Source: Corythucha ciliata
Taxonomy: Eukaryota; Arthropoda; Insecta; Hemiptera; Tingidae
Direction: 5' to 3'
Assembly: GCA_038030265.1 (NCBI GenBank)
Contig: CM075937.1
Span: 26,888,198-26,952,197, forward strand
Length of the DNA: 64,000 nt
This document shows positions 44,906-56,309 of this stretch, piece after piece; within the stretch, counting starts at the first letter, position 1; each line of letters starts with the position of its first letter. The notes below the pieces were generated by a model that made no database searches, was not told the origin of the DNA, and worked only from the letters and a program-made list of their open reading frames with translations. The translations under genes were made by a program, and so were the position numbers.

Positions 44906-47900
44906 GTGGTTCTTCTTTTGTGTGTACTCAGTAGTCATGCAACCAATTCCGTACCTGCACCTCACCTCACACCACCCAAGCCTATATCTTCTCGACTGTC
45001 ATCGCTAGCCCCTTCGGCTGAGGCGCAAACATCGGAAGCACCCAGTGGAGGACTAATCAGTTCATTCACACAAAAAATAGCCAAGTGGTTCTGGCCTGTT
45101 GCCAAGGATCAAACAGTAGCACCGCAGCCACTGGACAACACGGCAAGTTCATCAGAGGCAAGAGGAACAGCCACGACTTCGTGGGATGGATCGGCTAGAG
45201 GACGCAAATCCAAGTGCAGTCCGTGTAACAGCGTGCCTTGGGTGCCCGTGGCACGAGCACTTGCCTATCCACCACCTCAGAGCAGTAATAAGTCGCCCGG
45301 TGGATACTCACTTCAGGTACCAGCATTAAGTCTATCGGGAGTACCTGTTGGGTCTCAATATGGCCCACCGAAACCAGTATATGGGCCTCCACCAGTCTCG
45401 CACCCTCCCAAACCAGAATATGAACCCCCCAAACCTGAATATGGGCCTCCCAAACCTGAATACGGACCTCCCAGACCTGAATACGGACCTCCGCCTCATC
45501 CCCCACCACCACCAATTCCTGAGCCAGGGGCTCCTCAGTCCGACTATGGGCCACCGGCCAAACCTGAATACGGACCTCCCAAACCTGAATACGGACCTCC
45601 GCCTCAACCCTCACCACCACCAATTCCTGAGCCCGGGGCTCCTCAGTCCGACTATGGGCCACCGTCCAAACCTGTATACGATGCACCTAATCCTCAATAC
45701 GGTTCTCCCCAGTCAGAATATGATCCACTTCCGAAATCAGTGTTAAGCCCACCGGGTCGTGAATACGGCCCGCCTTCGACAGGGTATGGGTCCCCGTCTA
45801 ATTCTGAAGCGACAAAGCCTGATTATGGGCTACCTCCAAAGCCAGAGTACGGTCCTCCACCGAAATCAGAGTATGGCTCACCGCCGAAACCAGTCTATGG
45901 ACCTCCACAGCAGGAGTACGGACCACCAAAACAAGAATATGGACCGCCAAAACAGGAATTCGGGCCCCCTCATCAGATCAGTTTCGTTCAGCCACAACCA
46001 GACTACGGTTCCCCTCCTCCATCGGGTGGACCACCTTCCTCTGCCCCTCTGAGTCTGGACTACAGTGGCCCAAGTCAAGATTATAGTGCACCCAGCCAGG
46101 ACTATAGCGCTCCGAGCGGTGATTTGAGCCCTCCAGGTCTTTCAAGTTCAGGTCCAGGCAACTCTCCACCTGAGTATGGTCCACCACAACCGAACGAACC
46201 ACCCAAGCCACAATACGGACCTCCACCTCAAGAGCCTCCTCCGCCACCTCCTCCACAACCTACCAATCAGTACGGTCCTCCAAAAAATATGTACGGTCCA
46301 CCGAAACCGGGCTACTTGCCTCCGTCAAAAAACACTTATCTGCCTCCGCCGAAACGGGTTCCTTTTCCGAGACAGCCTCCCAGCCTGCCGAACCTTCCCA
46401 AGCCCGCTTTCGGCCCTCCTCGACCTACCTTTGGAGTACCGCCAGGCAACAGCGCTTCTTCGTCACCAACATCTCTCGCTTCTCTCGCCTACCAGCAATA
46501 CTTATCCCCACCTCCCATGAGAGCAGGAGACTCGTACCACTCTCTAAACCTTCAGGCTATACCATTTCCTGAGCTCAACCCCGCACCTCTTCCACCAATT
46601 CATAATCCCACAAACTTTGGAGCCTTCACAGGAGTGACTGGGCCGAACGAGCAACCAAAATCACACTCGAACGTAATTCTAACGATAAACGAACCGGAAG
46701 GGTCGTGCAATAAATGTCCACCGTCGGGCCCAGATCTGTCGCCAAGTCGCCATCGCTTTACCGAAGAAGCAAAACACGCAGTGGCAAACTTTGGAAACTT
46801 GCCGTTGAGTGACTCCGCCCATGAAAGCACTAACATTGATGTCACTCAAGTCCATCGGCCAAATTTCACAGGTTCTCACCAAGTTGAAGTCATGAAAAGC
46901 GTCCCTCTCACCGAATACTTGTCGTCGGTTGAGTATCCTATGCAAATCGTACAGGCACCGATTCTAGATGTTCCCGACCTTCCAAAATATTTCGATTTGA
47001 GCTATCAATCATTCCATCAACATTTACTAAGGAATCCAATCCCTTCGAGACTTCGGAACAATGAAAAAGTGCCTTCTCAGAACAACGTTATTCAGAACAG
47101 TAACCCTCCATTAGCAGTACCAATTACATCGCCAGGACCTCCAGTGACAGCATTTTCAAGTCAGACGACCCATCAACCTCGTCAATACTTTGACACTAGT
47201 AGTGCCACTGAAAATAGTACCTACTACGAAACTGTACCTCAATCCATAGCTTGGGGTAATACCATTCCCAGTACGCTCAGTATTTCACCTAGACCTTTCG
47301 TTCCATCCTCAACTGCTCGATCAACTAAACAGACCAATCAAATTCATCAAATCATCGTTCCTTACACAACGGTCCAAAAACCCGTTCAAGCTCGTAAAGT
47401 TCCCCCTACGTCACCTCCCGATATTGAGGCCATTTATGTGAACCGAGGAGTGTCCGCCCCTGACGCATCGACGCCGTCGACCACGTTAGATCATGCTCTA
47501 ACAGCGTCCAGCTCTGAAAATGTAGAGTCTGTTGACCGACACAACTCGTTGAGTCCCGACACTGTCAGTAAATTGGTTCAGATCAGTCAGAGTGAGGACT
47601 CAAAATCCGGACTCAAACATATTCTTGCCACCGATATACGCGCTCTTCTCGAAGGTGAGCAAGACACCGTTGACCTGTCACGGCTTCAGAAAAACATCGA
47701 TAAATGGACTGTCGAAGGATTCGGACGACGGGACACCATTCCGAAGCAGACGTCAAAAAAAATTCCCGACTATTTTTTCACAACGGAAACTCCCCCAAAA
47801 TACGATCACCAGGATACGGCTGCCAGTCAGCACTATCCGATTTATTTCAAGGGAAATTCATCCCCTTCGAGTGACTCGGGTGATAACGACGAACTGAACG

Positions 47901-48578
47901 ACGCAGCATTCATGCATGAAGTGTACGGGTGGTCACTGTTGGACACTCAGTTGAAAAATGACACACACCTATTGATCACTACCAAAAAGAGCGCTACCAC
48001 TACTACAGTATTGCCACCGACAACCACGCAAAAACCGTGGGAAGAGCTAGAAGTTTCTATTTCACCTTTGACAAAGGAAAAGGTATATGTTGTGACTCCT
48101 CAGACGACCAAACTCGAAGGAGAAGGCTCCACTGGCACACAAACCAGCTCAAATTCTTCCACCATAAAATATGAACAGAGCTCACGTGTAACGCGTCAGT
48201 TAACTGCGCCTGATAATAGCCACAGTGGTCCATCGGAAAATGGTATTTTAAAGTATGATATTTTTCAACAACCTTTGTCTTTAACACAGTTGTTTTAGTT
48301 CAAGTTGTGACACCGACCAGCAACAGGAACAACAGAGTAATTGAACCAGACAATGTAAGATCCCTATCATCCCCCCCCCCGCAGTAATTATTACAAACAA
48401 GAAGTCACACGCCTTTTCAACTGAAATCACGTTCTAAAAATTCCCTTCTTCACCCTTCGTATTTTTTTCTTCACAGGACATGATTCCTGAACTACCTGCG
48501 ACTGTGACCTACATCGGCTCAGCTAGCAGCCTCCGACACTCGTCGGTACAATTTAGTCAATCATCGTCTTCCACGTGA
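44906..48578 (+). CDS. Secreted proline-rich YGPP-repeat protein, exons 2-4
   Basis: Exons are 44906-48242, 48299-48354 and 48477-48578 (TGA), giving 1164 residues after an unplaced first exon. Exon 2 follows the acceptor TTGTTTCAG. The apparent start at 44888 is TTG, so the Met must come from upstream. The exon begins in a signal-peptide core (VVLLLCVLSSHA). About 18 YGPP motifs lie between 45358 and 46310, mostly as KPEYGPP. Within them a 36-residue block repeats almost exactly (108 bp apart, at 45491 and 45599). Two Cys pairs frame this region, KCSPCNSVPWVPV near 45211 and SCNKCPP near 46700. The C-terminal half is Ser/Thr/Pro-rich and of low complexity. The long frame ends at 48296, but splicing out 48243-48298 and 48355-48476 adds 52 codons in phase. 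AATAAA follows at 48934. Role: probably a cuticle or extracellular matrix structural protein, inferred from composition only. It belongs to no named family I can fix. Confidence 0.85.
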
Positions 48579-49910
48579 TTTTTGTGACTTAGTGAAAGTT
48601 GTTTTTTTTCATGTTTAACCTCATCCCCGCAGTCAATTGAATCGTCTCAAAACTTTTTTTAATTTATAATTTAATGATACGCGCGTGCCAGACAAAGGTG
48701 TTATTGACTTTTTTATTTTAATTTTTGTCAGTATTTTATGTCGTTGCCTGATTCTGTGAGCTCTTTTTTCCTGATTTAATTTAGGGCTGTCAGAACACAG
48801 TTATGTTTCGAGACGGGTTTCCTTCCGTGAATTTAATGTGGAAATCTGTCTCGAAATGCCAGAGGCATTAGATTGAAAGGGGTAGCTTACAATAATTAAT
48901 ATTTATTTATTAATGTATTCTTTTTTTACTGTAAATAAACAAAAATTAGTATGTATTACAATGGGGGTCCTCATAGAAAGACAAGCAAAGAGTTGGGAGG
49001 AAATGATAAAGCACGAAAGATTTTACCATTTATAACGTATTGGGACTTTCGTTTTCCGTATGGGAAGATCGGCGAAGCCGATTATAATCCATTAGGAGAT
49101 TTTTTGTGTCTGTTCACGACGAAGCTCAGCAATTTTGTACTTTCTTTCTGATAAGGAAAGTCAAGAAAATGATGGAGTGAGGTGGTTTTGTTTTGTCAGT
49201 AATCATGTCTTTTTATTAAGGGTTTCTCTTGAGAGTAGAAGGTGTTCAAATGTACAATGAAACAATCGATGGAAAAATAATACATTTTGTAGCCAAATAA
49301 TTTCAAATTATACCTATTTTTCTAATTAAAATTTTTACTAATGATTCCCAAACTACGTTTCGTGGCTGTTATAAGATTTGTTATTTCTGTAATTTCCTTA
49401 AATGCACTGCTCCTGTGGTCAACTGTACGTCCAAGCATCGTGGCTTGAGAGAAGTCATTTATCATATAAATAAACAAATAATATCAACAAGTCGTGCAAA
49501 AAAACGAAAATATGACGAGGAATTATATCGTTTGGTGCTCAATGACAGATCGAAAGACAAAGCCGCTGAGAGGGATAAGTGGTTGCATCTTACCATTTTG
49601 TTTAACCTCGTGCCCTCAAGACATTGTTATACTTTCTACTATGACCGGTATTACATTATGGCCCAAACTCATAGTCGTCCCTTGGGGAAAATATTTCCTT
49701 GACTCGATTCAGACCAGGGGCCCTATATTCATAAACGTTGGGGAAAATGCCGCAAGTGTGGTTGCTACGGCGGGATAATGTTATTTCTTGTTTGGATGTT
49801 ATTTGTTGTTTGGTCTTGGATCCCGCTTGCGGCAATTTTTCTCGACTGTTCGGAATAAGGCCCCGGTCAATTCTCCATTTCAAGGTCCTCTATCGGTGGA
49901 GTTGCGGTAC
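48579..49910. other. 3' flank of the YGPP gene; no gene recognised
   Basis: AATAAA at 48934 is a likely polyadenylation signal. An open frame around 49415-49700 (basic stretch SRAKKRKYDEELYRLVLNDR) has no Met start and no recognised family. Confidence 0.45.
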
Positions 49911-50058
49911 AAAGCAATGAACCAATAAAATCAAGTCTCTCCACGCTCGTTGTCTTTATTCGCTTTCGCTAAGTGCACTTTCAACGCCCCTTGCGTCATC
50001 ATCAGAGCACTAAAAATTGTCTACATATAGGTAAAACGTCAGATAAAATATTCCATTT

Positions 50059-50962
50059 TTGTACAGCCGGGCGTAAAGACTCGAAATTCGCCCGCTGGGA
50101 GAACCTTGAGCGGGCGACATGAGGTTCATTCCGCCCGCGCCGGGCGTAAAAAAAAAAATCAGCCCGCTGCGTCTTCTTTTAGGCCTTTTGTTGTTTTTTA
50201 AAAAATTGTTCTTCCTAATTTTGTTTTTAAATTGTACATTAGCACTAAAAACACAGAAATAAGCACTATAAATTACGCTGAGAGACGATTAAAGTCCTCT
50301 CTGTATCAGCTACGTCATCCTTCCATTCGCTGGCTAGAGTGTGGGTTAACTTCAGTTTATTAAACAAACCATATGCTATGCGTCTGTGGAGTATGTGCAA
50401 CCCAAGGTGATTAAATTTTCTATAGGTGCCGCAGATCACTGTCCTTCACCTACGTCACGAGCAGTCCCAACCGCCATTGCGCTGGACCCAGTACATTATT
50501 AATTGTTACTGGTCTGTGATTTTTGAGAATTCATAAACTTCAATTTCAAAATTAACTTGCTCTGCTGCTCTGGGGTGAGCAATCGGGAGCAAAGGACTGC
50601 TGGTGACGTCAGTCTCCACCCCTCCCGTCCGATGGGCAGGGGGAAATCTGCGGCACCTATAGTAAAGTTTAGTGTGTGCAACCTATCAAAATGCTTCATT
50701 TTTCTAAGGAATTAATTTGATTGGTTGGATAGACTCCACAGATGCATAGCACAAAGCTTCTGAACGGGGCTTTAAAGATTGGTTTTTATGATTATTATTA
50801 TTATAATTATGAACTTTGGCTGTACAAAAAATAGCGCACAACACTCGGGCGGTATTCCTCATTACGATCTCGGGTGACAACTGCCCTCGGCTTCACCTCG
50901 GGCACTTCCTGTCGCCCTCGATCGTAATGAGCATCATACTGCCCTTGAAACGTAATATACTA
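50059..50962. mobile_element. TTGTACAGCC...TATACTA element, copy 3 (interrupted)
   Basis: The same orientation and content as 7479-8100. Without the 273-bp insertion and its 8-bp duplication it is 623 bp long, against 622 and 630 for the other copies. It lies in a T-rich target ('ttccttttacttcc' in the palindrome partner). Confidence 0.85.
50403..50675. mobile_element. 273-bp hAT-like MITE, CTATAGGTGCCGCAGA inverted repeats
   Basis: It is flanked by GTGCAACC (50395-50402 and 50676-50683), a perfect 8-bp duplication confirmed by the uninterrupted copies at 7.8 and 14.6 kb. Its inverted repeats contain CTATAGGTGCCGCAGAT and ATCTGCGGCACCTATAG and diverge toward the very ends. It is non-coding. 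Confidence 0.9.
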
Positions 50963-51671
50963 TTACTTCCTTGGGGCATTGTCTATTTAAAACTCCTGCA
51001 GAGTTTGAAATAGACAATATAGGTAAAACGTCAGATAAAATATTCCTTTTACTTCCTTAGGGCACATTGTCTATTTCAAACTCTGGAGTTTTAAATAGAC
51101 AATGCCCTAAGGAAGTAAATGGAATATTTATCTGACGTTTTACCTATACGTAGACAATTTTTAATGCTCTGATGATGGCGCAGGGGCGTTGAAAGTGCAC
51201 TTAGCGAAAGCGAATAAAGACAACGAGCGTGGAGAGACCTGATTTTATTGGTTCATTGCTTTAAGGCCCCAGGTAGTTCACAAATTAGAATGACTGAGTT
51301 GAAGTCCTCAAGGGACGACTATGAATTTTGGCCGTAATCCCTCAATGATGAGGGCAGAAAACGACGATAGTTCATCAGTTGGTTGGAGTAATGAAAGGTA
51401 TAGATAATTGAATAGTGCCTAACCAACTTTGTGACGATGGCCCGGTTCTTGAATCGGAGATCTTGGAAAACCGAAAAAACAGAATAACGAGAAATAAAAA
51501 AGCTGTCAAGTACTGTACCTGGCGTTGCAAGTAACAAGAGGGTTTCGATGGTGAATATAATGCACAGACTCGGATTTAAAAAAATAATAATTATAAAACA
51601 TCTGGGAGAAATATTTCCGTGAGGCGATAAATTCCAAGTATTCCCTCAGAGGAAAAATCCCGACCTTGAGG

Positions 51672-52614
51672 ATGAGCACGCTTCGTCAAGTCACCGAGCA
51701 AAACAGGAGTTTTGGGAATAATACAGGGTCTGTTGAGAACAGAAAGGAAAATTCCCTTATTCACAATGACGGCATTGGCACTAAAAACTCAGGATCTCAT
51801 TCAACTGCCAAGAAGGAATCGATGTCACTTTCCAACAACGTCGAAACTTGTATGCGTGAAAGTTTGAACGAAAACAAAGTAAACAAAACTCGAAATTTTG
51901 GCATTGCTTGTGATTTCACTTTGTTGTGATTTTTTTTCGTAGGATTCATTCGGTGTAGAGTCTCCGATTGTGGAAAGTGTTCAAAGCGAAGCGAGAAACC
52001 TTGAGAATGAGTTTCAAAGAAAAATTGTAAAAGCGATGGTGAAATCGCACAAAAGACAAATGCCTAATAAAAACCAGTTGCTGCCCCCGGAGCGGGCTCA
52101 AATAATTTCTTTGGAAATCCAGGATATTGAAACACAACTTGAAAACACTATGCACCTTTTGAACGACTCACAAAAACAACAGCTTGAGTTACTGAGTCGA
52201 ATCGAGGAAATGGAACGTATCATACTCGAACGTGAGCGGGGAAAAGTCATTTGGAGTATGCTAAGCGACCGATCGACGCCAGTCAAAAAAGACGCGAAGC
52301 TGGTTCAAATGTACAAGTCAGTGTTAATTAGAACTGAGCGTGTCCATGAGCCCAATAAAACTACGGGGCGCGAGACGATTAATCAAGCCTCGCACACGCG
52401 TGACTCGTCGACTGGCTGTCACGAGCGGAAAGTCACGGCTAATGACCCTGGGGGAAACATACTGACATGTCCCATTCTCCAGTCACACATGAACGAAGAG
52501 AGATCGCAGCAGGTAGCGACGGATGAATCTATACCTAAAAACCACACAGGAAAGTGTATCTGTGAACAACAGGGAGAACATCCCGCGTTGCACGAAGAGT
52601 GTGTGCATGACTAG
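51672..52614 (+). CDS. Two-exon gene, 292-aa basic coiled-coil protein
   Basis: Exon 1 (51672-51878) starts at ATG, and exon 2 (51943-52614) ends at TAG. The 64-bp intron has GTAAAC...TTTTCGTAG borders, and both exons join in phase 0. AATAAA lies at 52655, 41 bases after the stop. Residues 1-69 are Ser/Asn-rich and low in complexity. Residues about 95-165 form a charged helix with heptad-like leucines (ISLEIQDIETQLENTMHLL, LLSRIEEMERIILERERGKV), followed by STPVKKDAKLVQMYKSVLIR. This helix-plus-'P.KKD...MYK..LI' layout is loosely like the C-terminal repeat of FAM13-type proteins, but I would not name it from that. The last ~80 residues contain six Cys, with CICEQQGEHPALHEEC near the end. No signal peptide or membrane segment is seen. 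The function is unknown, and further 5' exons are possible. Confidence 0.7.
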
Positions 52615-53289
52615 ATATAATTTGACCCAGAGTCTGATTTGCTTTTGCATTGAAAATAAATTTTATCTTCTACTACTAAACCCGAGCGTCGAAGAAATCA
52701 GTAAAGAGGAGACGCATGGACAAGTTGTGGATTTAGCTCTCCGGACCAGCTGTTCATTTATAACCTCAGGGGTGTTGGTGTGACGAAAACCAATGGCCAG
52801 TGCCTGGCAACCATTAGGAGGTGCTCATACTTAATGGCGATACGATATCGTTTCTACATCAATGTGACACATTTTCAGTTGTTTCTATCTGTCCTGGACG
52901 CCGATTTGAGTCGGCGATGTCGAAACGATATGTTCGCCACCTTACAGAACCTAAACATAAGCCTTTTCTATAGCGGAAAGGCTTTTCAGTCCCTTTGGAC
53001 TACCACAAAGGCTGCATTCAAGAACAGTCTCATCACACATGCATAGATTTTAGTGCAAAATATGGTGTGAGGTTGCATGTTATTATGCCTACATACATGT
53101 TGTTTACGTAAGCTTTGTCCCTGGATGATACCTCGCTATGAAATCAGGCAACGATTCAAGCCCCCCATCCTTCGACCTCTCTAGCACGTATCGCAGCGCC
53201 AAAGAATGCCCGCAAACGGGGATCACTCACGCGACAGCCTTGAAGTCCGCGAAAAAGAGCATCTATTTGAGAGGACCTTGAAAGGGGTG
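52615..53289. other. 3' flank of the coiled-coil gene; nothing recognised
   Basis: There is a polyadenylation signal AATAAA at 52655. An 88-codon frame at 52780-53046 has no recognised motif. Confidence 0.45.
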
Positions 53290-53303
53290 GAGAAAATCTA
53301 CCA

Positions 53304-53844
53304 GTTTTTTTTTTTTTTTTCGGGGGCGCCGGGCTTTGAACCCGGCAGGCGCCTAAGCCTCCATTGGGCTTCTACGCCATACCCAGATCTAACTGTGCAC
53401 TTCACACCCGTACTACGCGGGCGTTTCGGTCGGTGCGCGGTTTGTTGAACGCACACCGCCGGGAACGCCCACACGAAGCCGAGTGTGCCGTGTCACAGCT
53501 CGCCGCAGCCTTATAGTGTAATGGGCAATGGCTGGATTCGAACCCAGGCCCACTGAGTTGCGAAGCGAGCATTGTATCCATTACACCATCGAGGCGCGCC
53601 AGTTACGTTACGCATCAGTTAAGTAAAGTGATCGTTGGTAAACCAAAGAGGCTTTACGTCCAACTAATTAACGAGGTGTCGTGGACGAGGGCGAAAGCAC
53701 ACACTTTACTTTTAACTTTTTGCCCATAAGTTGACCTTTGCTCCTAAATAATCCAGCCTGTAGTGGTGATCGAACCCACTCAGCAGACGACACCTAGACA
53801 TGAGAGTCGACGTCCTAGCGACCTAGGCCACTCTGCTGGGCGAC
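53304..53844 (-). mobile_element. SINE made of three tRNA-like modules, with poly(A) and 14-bp TSD
   Basis: On the minus strand the element starts at 53844 and ends in a 16-base poly(A) (53305-53320). GAGAAAATCTACCA stands on both sides (53290-53303 and 53845-53858), a perfect 14-bp target duplication as made by LINE machinery. Three tRNA-like units follow one another. Unit 1 is at about 53844-53760 (A box TGGCCTAGGTCG, B box GGTTCGATC). Unit 2 is at about 53598-53525 (GGTGTAATGGATA, B box GGTTCGAATCC). Unit 3 is at about 53395-53322 (TGGCGTAGAAG, B box GGTTCAAAGCC, with a perfect 6-bp T stem GCCGGG/CCCGGC). The anticodon stems do not fold well, so these are SINE modules rather than working tRNA genes. 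About 150 bp separates units 1 and 2, and about 130 bp separates units 2 and 3. Confidence 0.85.
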
Positions 53845-54081
53845 GAGAAAATCTACCAAATCAATGATACTGCAAAACGCTCATTTAAAGCCAACTTAAG
53901 GTGGTGGCCACTCAGTACTCACAATCAGTGGCGTTTATCGAAAACCAGTATCATTGGTTAATTAAGCATTGCCCGAGGGACTCATAAAATACGTTCAGCA
54001 AAATCAAAACACTTTGGAAAAGTAACCCCTCAGTTCGTTAAGGCTGAAGCCTTCTAAATTATGGTAAAAATGACAAACACT

Positions 54082-54725
54082 CAGTGGCGGCGGAAGCCAT
54101 TCTGCATTGGGGGAGCAGGATTCTGAGATCCCCCCCCCCCAACCTACCACAACCAAAATTTTGTATTTATATACAATTATGTTTAGATTACGAATGTGGG
54201 AGCATTGCTAAAGGCCCGTACACAAGCTCTATGTTTGCGTTGTGTGGAGTCTCATGTGCAACCAAATAAATTTTCTCCCTCGGAAAATGAAGCTTTTTGA
54301 TAGGAAGAGAAAATATGTAGCCGTGTTCGTGCATCCTCAAAAAGCATCATTCTATTCATCTATCACCCTCACTCCCGCTTTGCGGTTGTCGGGTCGGGTA
54401 GAACAACGGAGTCAGCAGTTTTTACAGGCTTCTGTCTTCGGCAATTTCTCACTCCCTCTGCACTGTCCGGCCTAGCCCTCGCGCTCTCTCTACCACTTCT
54501 CCTCAATGAAATCCGCCGGAAATAAGTGGAAACAAGTTTTCAATAATATAACTTTTATTGTTCAGTGCGAACGATAATTTTCGAATGTAAAACCAGAACC
54601 TGATCATGTCATTTAGTTGGCCCATTTGCCCCGCCTCCACCATTTTTCTAACATACAATTTTTTCCCTCAGTATCGTGACTGGGGGAGCATTCGCTCCCC
54701 CAGAACCCCACTTCCGCCGCCACTG
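54082..54725. mobile_element. 644-bp hAT-like element with perfect 8-bp TSD
   Basis: CAGTGGCGGCGGAAGCCATT at the left and CTTCCGCCGCCACTG at the right are flanked by CAAACACT on both sides (54074-54081 and 54726-54733). Subterminal 'tgggggagca' blocks occur in both ends. The termini match the 38749-40960 element. Part of the interior (about 54235-54310) resembles the middle of the 622-bp element family ('gtgtggagtctcatgtgcaacc', 'aatgaagctttttgatagg'). No transposase is present. Confidence 0.92.
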
Positions 54726-54999
54726 CAAACACTTCAGTTTTGGCGAAACCGTGTGAATCCCCGCCTTTTGTGAAACCTCTTTATAGAAACCGCTAGAGGG
54801 TGTGAAATGACCAGTCCCAGACATCCTTCCTTCAACTCAGTTCGGTCGTGCTGGTTGAAGTCTACACCTACCGTACGACAATTGTCTACTCAACCGTACC
54901 ACGGCGTACCAATGCAAACGTGTATGAAGCCAAACCCCTTTTACGCTCATTTCTGGGACGAAATACTAACCCTCATATCGAAACCGCCCTGTAGTATAA

Positions 55000-55189
55000 G
55001 GGCGTTTTCGCACTAAAGATACCGGTATCCGACGCGCTTCTTATTCTCACTTAAATATGTAACAGATACTTATCGTATACGTATATCCGATGCCGTAATT
55101 TTAAGTGTGAAGGAGCGCGTTAGCCCTAGGGTATTTTTAGTATCCTCGATACGGAATCGGATACCGGCGTCTTTTGTGTGAAAGCGCCC
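55000..55189. mobile_element. 190-bp MITE, GGGCGTTTTCGCACTAAAGA termini
   Basis: GGGCGTTTTCGCACTAAAGA pairs with TCTTTTGTGTGAAAGCGCCC. Pairing continues through 'taccggtatccga' and 'tcggataccgg'. It is non-coding. Confidence 0.85.
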
Positions 55190-56280
55190 GAAGGAGTTAA
55201 TTTTAAAAAATAAGTCTACTGATAGAAATTACGGGAGATCTGGGGAAAACATGATAAATATTGGGAAGTACTGTGAGAAATATTAATACATTTCCGAGCT
55301 TAACACCGAATATCAACACTGCAGAAAGGGGGAAAAATTCCTAATTTCCTAAAAAATCCTAATTTTTCTTCTTCTGAGGGTGCGGACTCGGGTCATCTGG
55401 AATTAACGTAGGTACGTGCGTGGCGACCAATAATCTATCAGTCATGTTCGAGAATGCCTCCGTTGACGATTTCTAGCATTACCCATAAACCGACCACCTG
55501 GAAATTGATTAATATTTTGCTCGTTATTTGGCAAATACCACATCCAAAAAGTTCCAAGGAAAAAATTGAAGTATTGTCTAGCTCATTGGAAAGAGCACCT
55601 AAAACCTAAACCGTCTAGATATGAGGAGCAGAAAATCATTCACGACTCATTCTTCACCAGCACCCACAAAGTAAGAGATTCCTAAACCCGAGTTCTTGCT
55701 GTTTGGCCCTTTCTGAGCGCATTGAGGACGTTTTATTTCCGTTGAGAGACGAGTGAAAGTTTTCCCGTGCCGAATCTTGGTTGATGTCGGCCTTCTTCAC
55801 GTGAGGAGGAACATTTGGTTGCAGATGAAGGGTCGCCCTTTCCACAACGCACGGCACTTCGTACTTTTTTAGCTGATTTCCTTGAATATTTTATGTTTTT
55901 TTTTTCAATTGTTGTTATTATTATCTACGCTATTCTTGTAATTTTTGTAATTTATTAGCTCACATTCAGACATTCTGAGAGGCTCTGCCACACCACACCA
56001 ACTCGGGCTTCAAACCATTGTTCTCCTCTAAAAACGGTCTCTCATTTTTCTCAAAGCCCATCGGTTTTTCCTCTTCAAACAGCTACTTCTTCACGAAAAC
56101 TTGTAAAATCCCGAGACTATTGCACTCCATTTGAAAGCTGACAAAATAAGGAAGTTTTTCCAATAAACAAAAAAAAAATTCCTTTAAGGAGTGGGAGAAA
56201 GTCGCAACTGAAAAACATGAGAAAGATACAAAGATGGAAAAACATCCCTTTCCAGCAGCTTTAGCACCTGAGGAAATGAC
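55190..56280. other. No gene recognised
   Basis: This is AT-rich DNA. 'agctcattggaaagagcacc' at 55579 is the complement of the motif CTCTTTCCAATGAGC seen at 26608 and 19073. Nothing else is recognised. Confidence 0.45.
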
Positions 56281-56309
56281 CAAATTCACAATACAATACA
56301 GTCATTTTG

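Larger units (their letters stand above)
49911..51262. mobile_element. 1.35-kb foldback element with two layers nested inside
   Basis: The left arm starts AAAGCAATGAACCAATAAAA and the right arm ends in the complement. The arms, about 145-150 bp, share 'ctccacgctcgttgtctttattcg', 'agtgcactttcaacg' and 'aaaattgtctac...taggtaaaacgtcag'. Between them lie the third copy of the 622-bp element (50059-50962), a 273-bp hAT-like MITE inside it (50403-50675), and a shorter palindrome around 51000-51110 ('cttccttagggc' and 'tttaaatagacaat'). Confidence 0.85.

Noticed and set aside
45195..46520. Several long frames on both strands overlapping the YGPP domain
   Set aside because: They arise from the codon repetition of the YGPP gene in other phases and have no start, signal or family resemblance.
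53320..53844. Three functional tRNA genes
   Set aside because: B boxes are good, but the acceptor and anticodon stems do not pair. All three sit within one insertion with a poly(A) tail and a single target duplication, which fits a SINE.
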